Part shown: one piece after another, positions 6,977 through 15,546 of the stretch
Numbering within the stretch: the first letter of the stretch is position 1
How the letters are laid out: every line of letters starts with the position of its first letter
Assembly (NCBI GenBank): GCA_944383965.1
Contig: CALWRQ010000007.1
Location: forward strand, 1 to 44,524
Direction of reading: 5' to 3'
From: an uncultured Lachnospiraceae bacterium
GTDB lineage: Bacteria; Bacillota; Clostridia; Lachnospirales; Lachnospiraceae
DNA: 44,524 nt
Notes under the pieces: model-generated
The model's input: only the letters and a program-made list of their open reading frames with translations
Told to the model about the DNA's origin: nothing
The model's database searches: none
Translations under genes and position numbers: made by a program

Positions 6977-9346
6977 ATGATCAACGTAATAAAACGTGAT
7001 GGGGAGATTGCAGAATTCAGCCTGAATAAGATTACAGATGCGATCAAGAAAGCATTCAAGGCTACGGGAAAAGAGTATAATAATGAGATCCTGGAGCTTC
7101 TTTCTCTTCGGGTAACTGCAGATTTCCAGAATAAGATGAATGGAGAAACCATCGGTGTGGAGCAGATTCAGGACAGTGTGGAGCACGTTCTGGAGCAGAC
7201 CGGTTATACCGATGTGGCCAAGGCATACATACTCTACAGAAAGCAGAGGGAAAAGATCCGCAATATGAAAAACACCATCCTGGATTATAAGGATGTGGTG
7301 AACGGATATGTGAAGGTGGAGGACTGGAGAGTAAAGGAAAATTCTACGGTGACCTATTCTGTAGGCGGACTGATCTTAAGCAACTCAGGAGCAGTTACGG
7401 CCAACTACTGGCTGTCCGAGATCTATGACCAGGAAATTGCGGAAGCACACAGAAATGCAGATATTCATCTTCATGATCTGTCCATGCTGACAGGCTACTG
7501 CGCCGGCTGGTCCTTAAAGCAGCTGCTGCTGGAAGGTCTGGGAGGCATTCCGGGAAAGATCACCTCTTCTCCGGCAAAGCATTTATCCGTTCTGTGCAAC
7601 CAGATGGTAAACTTCTTAGGGATCATGCAGAACGAGTGGGCGGGAGCTCAGGCATTTTCTTCCTTTGATACCTACCTGGCTCCTTTTGTGAAAGTGGATA
7701 ATCTGACCTACCCGGAAGTGAAAAAGTGTATAGAGTCCTTCATTTACGGTGTGAACACGCCCAGCCGCTGGGGAACTCAGGCACCGTTCTCCAATATTAC
7801 ACTGGACTGGACCGTACCGGACGATATGGCGGAAATGAACGCCATTGTGGGCGGAAAAGAGATGGACTTCAAATATAAGGACTGCAAACGGGAAATGGAC
7901 ATGGTAAATAAGGCATTTATTGAGACCATGATCGAGGGAGATGCCAATGGGAGAGGATTCCAGTATCCCATTCCTACCTATTCCATTACCAGAGAGTTCG
8001 ACTGGTCGGATACGGAGAACAATCGTCTGCTGTTTGAAATGACCGCAAAATACGGTACTCCGTATTTTTCCAACTATATCAACAGCGATATGAAGCCCAG
8101 TGATGTGCGCAGCATGTGCTGCCGTCTGAGACTGGATCTGAGAGAACTGCGGAAAAAGACCGGAGGATTTTTCGGTTCCGGCGAGAGCACCGGTTCCATC
8201 GGCGTAGTAACCATCAATATGCCCAGAATCGCTTATCTGGCCAAGGATGAAGAGGATTTCTACCGCCGTCTGGATCACATGATGGACATTTCCGCCCGTT
8301 CTCTGAAGGTAAAGAGGGAAGTAATCACCCGGCTTCTGGAGGGAGGACTTTACCCCTATACCAAACGTTATCTGGGAAGCTTTGAGAATCATTTTTCCAC
8401 CATCGGTCTGGTGGGAATGAATGAGGCCGGACTGAATGCCAGATGGATCGGAAAAGATATGACCCATCCGGAAACCCAGAAGTTTACCAAAGACGTGCTG
8501 AATCATATGAGAGAAAGACTGTCTGATTATCAGGTTCAGTACGGAGATCTTTATAATCTGGAGGCGACTCCTGCCGAATCCACATCCTACCGTCTGGCAA
8601 AGCACGACGTGCAGAGGTATCCGGATATCAAAACGGCATCCGGAGACTGCGGTACTCCCTATTACACCAACAGCTCCCATCTGCCGGTGGGGTATACGGC
8701 AGATGTATTCGATGCTCTGGATATTCAGGATGAGCTTCAGACCCTTTATACATCAGGAACCGTATTCCACGCATTCCTGGGAGAGAAGCTTCCCGACTGG
8801 AAATCTGCAGCCAAACTGGTGAGAGCCATTGCGGACAACTACCGACTTCCGTATTACACCATCTCTCCCACCTATTCCATCTGCAAGGATCACGGATATC
8901 TGACAGGAGAGCATTTCACCTGTCCCGTCTGCGGAAAAGAAGCAGAGGTATACAGCCGGATTACCGGTTATTACCGTCCGGTGAAGAACTGGAACGAGGG
9001 CAAGCTGCAGGAGTATAAGAACAGAAAGACCTATGACGTGCTTCACATGGGCTGGAAAGTAAAGGCAGCGGCAGGAGAGAAAGAGGAGCAGAAAGAAGCT
9101 GCAAAAGAAGGAATTCCCGCAGGAACCTATCTGTTTACCACAAAGACCTGTCCGAACTGTAAGGCGGCAAAGGAATTCTTAAAGGATGTGGAATACAAAG
9201 TAATCGATGCGGAAGAAAATCCGGAGCTGTCCAGCCGGCTGGGAATCATGCAGGCCCCGACCCTGGTACTGGTCAAAGACGGAAAGATCCAGAAGTATGT
9301 GAATGCTTCCAATATCCGCCGCTATACGGAAGAAAAGAAAAAATAA
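6977..9346 (+). CDS. nrdD: Anaerobic (class III) ribonucleoside-triphosphate reductase with fused redoxin domain
   Basis: This 789-residue glycyl-radical enzyme reduces ribonucleoside triphosphates to dNTPs without oxygen. An ATP-cone (VIKRDGEIAEFSLNKI, residues 4-19 onward) gives allosteric control. Family motifs include LTGYCAGWS with an active-site Cys, MCCRLRLD, a C-terminal zinc-binding part with CPVC, and the glycyl-radical loop RITGYYRP with Gly664. After about residue 710 the protein continues into a thioredoxin/glutaredoxin-like domain with the redox pair CPNC (725-728), a cis-Pro segment QAPTLVLV and a final helix. Most NrdD proteins end before this domain, so the fusion suggests a thiol-based electron supply in cis. 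NrdG is encoded at 3805. NrdR boxes lie upstream. Confidence 0.96.
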   Translation: MINVIKRDGEIAEFSLNKITDAIKKAFKATGKEYNNEILELLSLRVTADFQNKMNGETIGVEQIQDSVEHVLEQTGYTDVAKAYILYRKQREKIRNMKNTILDYKDVVNGYVKVEDWRVKENSTVTYSVGGLILSNSGAVTANYWLSEIYDQEIAEAHRNADIHLHDLSMLTGYCAGWSLKQLLLEGLGGIPGKITSSPAKHLSVLCNQMVNFLGIMQNEWAGAQAFSSFDTYLAPFVKVDNLTYPEVKKCIESFIYGVNTPSRWGTQAPFSNITLDWTVPDDMAEMNAIVGGKEMDFKYKDCKREMDMVNKAFIETMIEGDANGRGFQYPIPTYSITREFDWSDTENNRLLFEMTAKYGTPYFSNYINSDMKPSDVRSMCCRLRLDLRELRKKTGGFFGSGESTGSIGVVTINMPRIAYLAKDEEDFYRRLDHMMDISARSLKVKREVITRLLEGGLYPYTKRYLGSFENHFSTIGLVGMNEAGLNARWIGKDMTHPETQKFTKDVLNHMRERLSDYQVQYGDLYNLEATPAESTSYRLAKHDVQRYPDIKTASGDCGTPYYTNSSHLPVGYTADVFDALDIQDELQTLYTSGTVFHAFLGEKLPDWKSAAKLVRAIADNYRLPYYTISPTYSICKDHGYLTGEHFTCPVCGKEAEVYSRITGYYRPVKNWNEGKLQEYKNRKTYDVLHMGWKVKAAAGEKEEQKEAAKEGIPAGTYLFTTKTCPNCKAAKEFLKDVEYKVIDAEENPELSSRLGIMQAPTLVLVKDGKIQKYVNASNIRRYTEEKKK

Positions 9347-9372
9347 GTTCTGCAAAACACCCTGGATCATAA

Positions 9373-9409
9373 GGTCCGGAGAATGCATTTCATTCTCCGG
9401 GCCTTTTTT
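9373..9409 (+). terminator. Rho-independent terminator after nrdD
   Basis: Stem GGTCCGGAGAATG / CATTCTCCGGGCC (9373-9385 with 9391-9403; one G-T pair) followed by six T. Confidence 0.85.
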
Positions 9410-9565
9410 GTATGCTTCCGGACGGGGATGTAAAGAGTATTTCAGAAAAAAACATAATTTTTTACATGGATTTGACCAGCCGGACCGTCTGTCTTTAACG
9501 GGACCATGGTATGGTATCAGTGTCAGGACAGAAATACCGGAAAAAATGATATGGAGGACAAACGG

Positions 9566-10939
9566 ATGGTAAAAAAATATGTGCTGGATACCAATATTCT
9601 GATTCAGAGTCCCTGCGCTCCGGAATGCTTTGAGGACAATCAGGTCATACTGCCCATAGTGGTACTGGAGGAGCTGGACCGTCTGAAACAGGCGGAAGGA
9701 GAGCGGGGGGCCAATGCCCGCACGGCCATTCGTTTTCTGGAAAAGCTCAGGGGAGAAGGAGATCTGCTTTCCGGCGTGCCTCTGGAAGGGGGAGGAAGTC
9801 TGCGGGTGGAGAAAAATTTCGTGGATGTGATCCTTCCTCAGGATATGCCGGATCATACAGCGGATAACCGGATCCTGAAGATCTGTCTGGGATTGAAGGA
9901 AGGATCCCGGGAGAAGGTGATTCTGGTCACCAAGGATATTCTTCTCCGGGTGAAGGCTCAGATGATCGGCATACAGGCAGAGGATTTCACCGCCGAGCAG
10001 GCTCCCGGGAAAGAGGAGCAGTATCAGGGAAGAACGGAAGTCTATGCTCCGGAGGAGCTGTTCAGAGAGTTCAAGAAAAAAGGAATTTCCGCAGATCAGG
10101 TCTATCAGATGGGAGCGGACGGCCGGAAAATCCTTCCGGAGCTGTTTGAAAATGAGTTCGTAATCCTCCGCGCAGACCAGTCCGTGGGAAAGACTCATCT
10201 GGGCCGGGTGGAGAACGGAAGGATCCGGAAGCTGGATTACAGGAAAAGCACGCCCTACGGAGTTTCCCCACGCAACGCAGGACAGTATTTTCTGCAGGAG
10301 GCACTGATGCAGCCGGCGGAAAAAGCTCCCCTTGTGATCGTAAAAGGAGCGGCCGGAACCAGCAAGACCTTTTACTCTCTTGCGGTGGGCCTGGAGAAGG
10401 TGCTCAACCGCAGAGACGGAGAATACCGCCGGATCCTGGTGATCCGTCCCAATGCCCAGTTTGATTCGGACATCGGCTATCTGCCCGGCAGTGAGCAGGA
10501 AAAGCTTTCTCCCCTGATGCGTCCCATAGTGGACAATCTGGAACAGCTCATTGATTCCAATGAAGAAGAACGGTATGAGGATGAGGAAGAACTGAAGGGA
10601 AAAACGGAAGAGATCTTTTCCAGAGGGCTTCTTCAGACGGAGGCTCTGAACTATATCCGGGGACGATCAGTGGTCAGAACCTATATGATCATTGATGAAG
10701 CACAGAATACCACTCCTGACCAGATCAAGGGGATCATCACCCGGGCCGGAAAGGATACGAAGATTATTCTTCTGGGAGATCCGGATCAGATCGACCGGCC
10801 ATTTCTGGATGAACGGACCAACGGTTTAAGCTATGCATCCGAAAAAATGAAAGGCAGTCCTCTCTGCTGGCAGATCACCATGACCGCAGAGGAGTGCGAG
10901 CGTTCAAGACTGGCTCAGGATGCTATCCGGAGACTATAA
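9566..10939 (+). CDS. PIN-domain PhoH-family ATPase
   Basis: The 457-residue protein joins an N-terminal PIN ribonuclease-like domain (KYVLDTNILIQSP with the first acidic residue; VVLEELDRLK; a later VTKD) to a C-terminal PhoH/KOS ATPase (Walker A GAAGTSKT, Walker B MIIDEAQN, then LLGDPDQID and NGLSYASEKM). It matches the layout of Bacillus YlaK/PhoH2-like proteins, which are proposed RNA helicase-nucleases. ATG 9566 is chosen because GGAGG precedes it at the right distance; upstream ATGs at 9551 and 9506 overlap or lack one. It stands alone between the nrdD terminator and the HD gene. Its cellular substrate is not known. Confidence 0.92.
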   Translation: MVKKYVLDTNILIQSPCAPECFEDNQVILPIVVLEELDRLKQAEGERGANARTAIRFLEKLRGEGDLLSGVPLEGGGSLRVEKNFVDVILPQDMPDHTADNRILKICLGLKEGSREKVILVTKDILLRVKAQMIGIQAEDFTAEQAPGKEEQYQGRTEVYAPEELFREFKKKGISADQVYQMGADGRKILPELFENEFVILRADQSVGKTHLGRVENGRIRKLDYRKSTPYGVSPRNAGQYFLQEALMQPAEKAPLVIVKGAAGTSKTFYSLAVGLEKVLNRRDGEYRRILVIRPNAQFDSDIGYLPGSEQEKLSPLMRPIVDNLEQLIDSNEEERYEDEEELKGKTEEIFSRGLLQTEALNYIRGRSVVRTYMIIDEAQNTTPDQIKGIITRAGKDTKIILLGDPDQIDRPFLDERTNGLSYASEKMKGSPLCWQITMTAEECERSRLAQDAIRRL

Positions 10940-10979
10940 AATAAAAACACAACACCATCAGAGACAGAAAGGAAAAACG

Positions 10980-11642
10980 ATGCAGATCAGTTACAGTCAG
11001 ATCAGAGAGAGCAGGGAAATCAACCTGATGATTGAAAAAGGAAACGATGTACTTAAAAAGCTGGGATATACAGAGCATTCCCGCAGACATGCAGCAAAGA
11101 CGGCAGAGACCGCGGCTATGATTTTAAAAGAACTGGGATATAAAAAACATACCATTGAGCTGGCAAAGATTGCCGGGTATATGCATGATATCGGAAACAG
11201 CATAAACCGTCACGACCACGCTCACAGCGGAGCAATCCTGGCCTGGAATGTGCTGAGGGGAATGGAAATGGAGCTGGAGGATGTGCTTACGGTTACGGCC
11301 GCCATCGGCCATCATGACGAAGAGACGGGAGACGCCGTAGATCCGGTATCGGCGGCCCTGATTCTGGCAGACAAAACGGATGTGAGAAGAAACCGGGTCC
11401 AGAATCCGGACAGGAGAAAGTTTGACATTCATGACCGGGTCAATGATGCGGTGCTTTCCGCATCCGTGATCGTGGATGCAAAAAAACGGGTAATTCATAT
11501 GGAAATGGAACTGGACGACGGAACCTGCAGCCTGGTGGATTACTTTGAGATTTTCCTGGAAAGAATGCTTATGTGCCGGAGAGCGGCGGAAATGCTGAAC
11601 TGTAAGTTCAAGCTTTCCGCCAACGGAAGCAAGCTGTGCTGA
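10980..11642 (+). CDS. HD-domain phosphohydrolase
   Basis: This 220-residue protein carries the metal-binding HD signature: EHSRRHAAKTAE (first His), AGYMHDIGN (the HD pair), HDHAHSGA and GHHDEETGD (further His/Asp ligands), with ADKTDVRRNR afterwards. HD proteins cleave phosphate esters of nucleotides, cyclic nucleotides or RNA ends; the exact substrate is not apparent. The C-terminal 60 residues form an alpha/beta tail typical of this clostridial group. The ATG at 10980 follows GAAAGGAAAAAC; an in-frame start at 10920 would overlap the previous gene. Probably expressed with the PIN-PhoH gene, 40 bases upstream. Confidence 0.9.
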   Translation: MQISYSQIRESREINLMIEKGNDVLKKLGYTEHSRRHAAKTAETAAMILKELGYKKHTIELAKIAGYMHDIGNSINRHDHAHSGAILAWNVLRGMEMELEDVLTVTAAIGHHDEETGDAVDPVSAALILADKTDVRRNRVQNPDRRKFDIHDRVNDAVLSASVIVDAKKRVIHMEMELDDGTCSLVDYFEIFLERMLMCRRAAEMLNCKFKLSANGSKLC

Positions 11643-11660
11643 TCCGGCACCGGGAAAGGA

Positions 11661-12776
11661 CTATTTTTCGAAAGCAGCAGCTACGTCCTTAAGCAGGCGG
11701 GGAATCTCCAGGTGCTGAGGACAGGACCGTACGCAGGCCCCGCAGGAAATGCAGTCAGAAGCTTTTCCGCCGGATCTGGCATAGTTGTTATAGTAGATGC
11801 GGTGAGTGTTGGCACCTTTGGTCAGTTCCTGATGGTCTGCATTGTAAAGGGCAAAGTAGCTGGGAATGGGGATGTGCCTGGGACAGCCTTCCACACAGTA
11901 GCCGCAGGCCGTGCAGGGAATGGCGATGGCTCCGCGAATGATGTGGGTCACTTCGGACAGGACCTTTTTTTCTTCCGGAAGCAGAGGCGCCGCATCCTGC
12001 ATAAAGGCAGTGTTGTCTTCCAGCTGGGCCAGATCGGACATCCCGCTGAGGACCATCATCACATGATCCAGTCCGGCGGCGAAGCGGATGGCCCAGGAAG
12101 CGGGAGACCATTCAGGACGGCAGCTTTTCAGAAGTGCTTCTCCTTCCCGGGGAATGCGTGCAAGCACGCCGCCCTTTACCGGTTCCATAACAATCACCTT
12201 TTTTCCGTGGCGGACAGCGGTCTCATAGCATTTTCCGGACTGAATCCCGGCATCGTCCCAATCCAGGTAGTTGATCTGAAGCTGAACGAATTCCACTTCC
12301 GGATGAGCGGTCAGGATTTCATCCAGCAGGCCGGCGCTGTCATGGAAGGAAAAACCGATGTGGCGCACGGCTCCTTCTTCCTTTTTCTTTCTGAGAAATC
12401 CGAAGCTGTCAAAAGCCTGAGCCGTGGGATAGGTGGAAGAATTCAGATTGTGGAGCAGGTAATAATCAAAATAGGTTACGCCGCATTTTTCCAGCTGTTC
12501 CTGAAAGATCCGTTCCTGATCTTCCGGCTGTTTGAGTAGCATGGTGGGCAGCTTGGAAGCCAGCAGGTAGCTTTCTCTGGGATGGCGCTCGGTAAGCGCC
12601 TTGCGGACAAAGGTCTCACTGGTATGCTGATGATACATATAGGCGGTGTCAAAATAGGTGAAGCCCCGCTCCAGAAAACGATCCACCATGCGGCAGAACT
12701 GCTCCAGATCTACGCTGGCGGGATCGTCTTTATTCAGAAGCGGAAGTCTCATGCACCCGAATCCCAGTTTTTTCAT
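11661..12776 (-). CDS. Aldo/keto reductase with C-terminal 4Fe-4S ferredoxin domain
   Basis: The 371-residue protein begins as a TIM-barrel aldo/keto reductase: GFGCMRLPLL, the catalytic segment YFDTAYMYH (Asp and Tyr), a lysine in LASKLP, and HNL for the active-site His region. Residues from about 290 carry two cluster motifs, CTACGYCVEGCPRHIPIP and CISCGACVRSCP. This fused form is common in anaerobes and is presumed to move electrons between ferredoxin and a carbonyl substrate in the cytoplasm. Start at 12776 is supported by AGAGGGGAT upstream on minus. The gene converges with the HD gene and diverges from yedF. The physiological substrate is unknown. Confidence 0.93.
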   Translation of the reverse strand: MKKLGFGCMRLPLLNKDDPASVDLEQFCRMVDRFLERGFTYFDTAYMYHQHTSETFVRKALTERHPRESYLLASKLPTMLLKQPEDQERIFQEQLEKCGVTYFDYYLLHNLNSSTYPTAQAFDSFGFLRKKKEEGAVRHIGFSFHDSAGLLDEILTAHPEVEFVQLQINYLDWDDAGIQSGKCYETAVRHGKKVIVMEPVKGGVLARIPREGEALLKSCRPEWSPASWAIRFAAGLDHVMMVLSGMSDLAQLEDNTAFMQDAAPLLPEEKKVLSEVTHIIRGAIAIPCTACGYCVEGCPRHIPIPSYFALYNADHQELTKGANTHRIYYNNYARSGGKASDCISCGACVRSCPQHLEIPRLLKDVAAAFEK

Positions 12777-12978
12777 GATATCAATCCCCTCTCGTATTCA
12801 TATTTGCTTCTATGTTACCACACTTGAGTGAAAAGGGTAAGAGATTTTGCCGGTTTTCCGGGGAGGGTGGCATCCTTTCCATTCCGGAAAAAATGTGCTA
12901 TGATGAAGGGGAAGACGGCGGCCCGGAGAAAATGGCGACGAAGGCCGCCTTTCATACGGAACAGAAAGGAAATGAGAT

Positions 12979-13767
12979 ATGAGACAGACCATTGATATGC
13001 GGGGAGTGCCCTGCCCCGGTCCGGTGGTGGCCGTGAAGAAGAAGACAGATGATATGATCGCCGGAGAGCTGATCGTACTGGTGGATAATCAGGCGGCCGT
13101 ACAGAACCTGGAAAAATTTGCGGAATATAAAGGATTTACATCAAACTGGGAGAAAAAGGGAGAAAAGGAATTTCATGTTCAGATCCTGGTAGGACCGAAA
13201 AACCTGCGGGATGTGGATGAGTATTTTGATATTTTTCATGAAGAGGAGAAAGAAAGAGAGCCGGAAAGGAACCCGGAAAAGTCAGTGAAAAAGGAAGAGG
13301 AAAAAGAAACCGGTGACGAGTGTGAGACCTGCGGCCTGATGGATCCTCAGGAGATCCTGAAACAGGCGGGAGAGTCCGGGGAAGCCGTTTCTCAGAAAGA
13401 AGAGAAAAAGATTCCTGCCGGTCCCATCGCCAGAGGGACGGTACTGGTCCTTTCTTCCGACGGAATGGGAAGCGGTGATGAGGAGCTGGGACGTCTGCTG
13501 ATGAAGGGATTTGTATATGCGGTAACAGAACAGGACCAGCTGCCGGAAGTGATTCTGTTTTACAACCGGGGGGTATTTCTTACAGTGGAAGGATCCGGGG
13601 TCCTTCAAGATCTGCAGGAGCTGGAGAGAAGAGGAGTCCGGCTGCTGTCCTGCGGCACCTGCCTGAACCATTTCGGCATGCTGGACAGGCTGAAAGTGGG
13701 AGAGGTGACGAATATGTATGAGCTGGCCGGTCATATGCTGAAGGCAGAAAGGCTTGTGCGGCCGTGA
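12979..13767 (+). CDS. yedF: YedF-type sulfurtransferase-like selenium metabolism protein
   Basis: This 262-residue protein has an N-terminal TusA/SirA-like domain (MRGVPCPGPV with the conserved Cys in PCPGP, residues 9-14; VLVDNQAAVQN) up to about residue 75. A strongly charged Lys/Glu linker follows, then a DsrE-like domain (LVLSSDGMGSGDEELGRLLMKGF is the opening, seen here in parts SSDGMG and LGRLLM; SCGTCLNHFG near the C-terminus). The fused form is typical of anaerobes that handle selenium, often beside selD or selenium-dependent enzymes, but none is present here. Its stop overlaps the GTG start of the next gene, so both are co-translated. Biochemical role is unproven. Confidence 0.88.
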   Translation: MRQTIDMRGVPCPGPVVAVKKKTDDMIAGELIVLVDNQAAVQNLEKFAEYKGFTSNWEKKGEKEFHVQILVGPKNLRDVDEYFDIFHEEEKEREPERNPEKSVKKEEEKETGDECETCGLMDPQEILKQAGESGEAVSQKEEKKIPAGPIARGTVLVLSSDGMGSGDEELGRLLMKGFVYAVTEQDQLPEVILFYNRGVFLTVEGSGVLQDLQELERRGVRLLSCGTCLNHFGMLDRLKVGEVTNMYELAGHMLKAERLVRP

Positions 13768-14270
13768 CAGAGAGAGTAGAGCACCGGTTTTCCCCCGTAT
13801 TTGACCGGAATTCCCGGGTGCTTATACTGGGAACCATGCCGTCTCCCAGATCCCGGGAGCAGGGATTTTACTATGGCCATCCCAGAAACCGCTTCTGGCC
13901 GGTGATCGCTTCAGTGCTGGGAGAAGACCCTCCGATAACGGCTGAGGAAAAAAAGGATATGCTGCTTAAACACGGCATAGCTTTGTGGGATGTGCTGGCC
14001 AGCTGCGAGATCAGAGGGGCGGATGATTCCTCCATCCGCAATCCGGTGCCCAACGACCTGAGGGTGATCCTGGATCAGGCGGATATCCGGGCGGTTTTTG
14101 CCACAGGAACAAAGGCAGCGGCCCTGTATCGCCGTTTCTGCCGGGAACAGACGGGAATGGAAGTGACTGCATTGCCATCTACCAGCCCGGCAAACTGCCG
14201 GATCAGTCCGGACGAACTGAAGAAAGAGTACAGCAGGATCCTTCCGTATTTGAACGGAAATGGCAGATGA
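13764..14270 (+). CDS. DNA-deoxyinosine glycosylase (UDG superfamily 6)
   Basis: The 168-residue protein shows the hypoxanthine-DNA glycosylase form of the uracil-DNA glycosylase fold. Visible motifs are LILGTMPSPRSREQ and FYYGHPRNRFW (active-site region), ALWDVLASC, and the C-terminal LPSTSPAN. It would remove deaminated adenine (hypoxanthine) from DNA and start base-excision repair. Translation starts at GTG 13764, which overlaps the yedF stop by four bases (GTGA), a clear sign of translational coupling. Typical length for the family. Family 6 is favoured over MUG (family 2) because of the GTMPS and HPRN motifs. Confidence 0.88.
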   Translation: MTERVEHRFSPVFDRNSRVLILGTMPSPRSREQGFYYGHPRNRFWPVIASVLGEDPPITAEEKKDMLLKHGIALWDVLASCEIRGADDSSIRNPVPNDLRVILDQADIRAVFATGTKAAALYRRFCREQTGMEVTALPSTSPANCRISPDELKKEYSRILPYLNGNGR

Positions 14271-14342
14271 ACCGTGCCGTTTGCAGAAGATCGGGAAAGC
14301 CTGATTTTCAGGGTGGAAAGGGGTCTGAAAAGCCGCCGCGTG

Positions 14343-14371
14343 TTGACAAAAGGAAGGATCGGGGGTATAAT
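14343..14371 (+). promoter_or_regulatory. Consensus sigma-A promoter
   Basis: TTGACA (14343-14348) and TATAAT (14366-14371) with a 17-base spacer, matching the consensus at all twelve positions. It should drive strong expression of the DUF6465 gene. Confidence 0.85.
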
Positions 14372-14447
14372 TTGCTCCGTAATTCCTAAAATGGACAGCA
14401 TGTAACACTTGAATATATAGGGAAAAGATTATGAGGAGGAAAAGTTT

Positions 14448-14846
14448 ATGACATCCAGAAAAGTAAGCACCAAGTCTGAGACTGCCAAAACAGCAGGAAA
14501 GACAGCTGCCAAGGCTGAAACCAAACCGGTTGTAAAAGCAGAGGAGAAGGCTCCTGTAAAAGCAGAAGAGAAAGCTCCTGCCAAGACGGCTGCAAGAACC
14601 GCTGCAAAGAAGCCGGCTGCGAAGACAGTTGCCAAGGCTGAGCCCCAGGCAGAGGTTGTGATTGAGTTCAACGGAAGACAGATCGTGGCAAAAGAAGTAC
14701 TGGAAGCTGCCAAGAAGGATTTCGCTGAGAAGCACAAAGGAGCGGAGCTGAAAAGCATCCACTTATACATCAAGCCGGAGGAATCCGTTGCCTACTATGT
14801 AGTGAATGACGGAATCGGTGATCCGGAGGATAAGGTAGAGTTTTAA
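14448..14846 (+). CDS. DUF6465 protein with histone-H1-like Lys/Ala tail
   Basis: The 132-residue protein has two parts. Residues 1-67 are a low-complexity tail of Lys, Ala, Thr, Pro and Glu with repeats such as VKAEEKAP, PVKAEEK and KTAARTAAKK, resembling histone-H1 or AlgP-type nucleic-acid-binding tails. Residues 68-132 form a small alpha/beta domain (VVIEFNGRQIVAKEV, AELKSIHLYIKPEE, AYYVVNDG) matching what I know as DUF6465 of Lachnospiraceae. AGGAGG stands before the ATG. A perfect promoter upstream and a terminator at 14858 make it a strongly expressed single gene. Function is not established; a nucleoid role is only suggested by the tail. Confidence 0.8.
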   Translation: MTSRKVSTKSETAKTAGKTAAKAETKPVVKAEEKAPVKAEEKAPAKTAARTAAKKPAAKTVAKAEPQAEVVIEFNGRQIVAKEVLEAAKKDFAEKHKGAELKSIHLYIKPEESVAYYVVNDGIGDPEDKVEF

Positions 14847-14857
14847 GGATGGCAGGA

Positions 14858-14889
14858 GCCGCATATCGATCAGGTATGCGGCTTTCTTT
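14858..14889 (+). terminator. Rho-independent terminator
   Basis: Perfect 8-base stem GCCGCATA / TATGCGGC (14858-14865 and 14875-14882) followed by TTTCTTT, directly after the DUF6465 gene. Confidence 0.8.
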
Positions 14890-14904
14890 GTGAACGGACC
14901 GGGG

Positions 14905-15447
14905 TCAGCGGACCACTCTCCGGTGGAATCGGCGCAGAAATACGGAACAGGAGGAACCGAAGAAGATCTCCAGACCGCTGGTTACCATTCCGTACTTCAG
15001 AAGAAGGACAAGAGAAAGAGCGGCGATGGTCCAGAATCCCAGAAGGAAGCGCCGGGCCAGTACCGGATTGTTTCTCCGATAGCGGAGCAGCAGCAGAAGG
15101 AGCCCGCAGAGAAAAAAGATGGGTGACAGAAAGGCGCACAAAAAGTGTACCTGAGACCAGAACGGGAACCGTTCCGGCAGGTAAGGAGTCGACATGGCCA
15201 GAATCAGAGCCAGGCATGCCGTGCGCACCAGAACAGAAGAGGCCCGGACAGGGGAAAGTCTGCGGGACAGATCACGAAACCACAGGGAAAAGCAGAGGAT
15301 CAGGGCAGCTCCCCAGGACAGAAACAGAACTTCTTTTTCCCCGCTGTTGCGGAGAATGGAAAAATTGGTAGCCGTCCAGTCGGTTTTCCAGGCGAACCAG
15401 ACGGAGGCTGCAGGAATAAAACAGTAGGCTAAAAAATCATAGATCAT
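14905..15447 (-). CDS. Multi-pass membrane protein, unknown function
   Basis: The 180-residue protein is highly hydrophobic, with about five predicted membrane helices: FLAYCFIPAASVWFAW, VLFLSWGAALILCFSLWF, VRTACLALILAM, HFLCAFLSPIFFLCGLLLLLL and GFWTIAALSLVLLLKYG. Short basic loops between them (RDLSRRL, RYRRNN) suggest the topology, and the C-terminus is Arg-rich (FLRRFHRR). AAAGGAG lies before the ATG at 15447 on minus. It converges with the DUF6465 gene and diverges from the rRNA methyltransferase gene. I do not recognise a family; hydrophobicity and the ribosome binding site are the evidence for a real gene. Confidence 0.7.
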   Translation of the reverse strand: MIYDFLAYCFIPAASVWFAWKTDWTATNFSILRNSGEKEVLFLSWGAALILCFSLWFRDLSRRLSPVRASSVLVRTACLALILAMSTPYLPERFPFWSQVHFLCAFLSPIFFLCGLLLLLLRYRRNNPVLARRFLLGFWTIAALSLVLLLKYGMVTSGLEIFFGSSCSVFLRRFHRRVVR

Positions 15448-15546
15448 GGAATTATCTCCTTTATGCTTTCAGTATTCCCCGAAAGAAGAAAGGCAGAGCT
15501 GGAGATGTTTTCCTGAGCAGAAGCTGAAGAAACAGAGAGGACAGGA

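Noticed and set aside
7616..8680. 354-codon open frame on minus across nrdD
   Set aside because: It is antisense to a perfectly conserved nrdD, shows no family resemblance and has no ribosome binding site.
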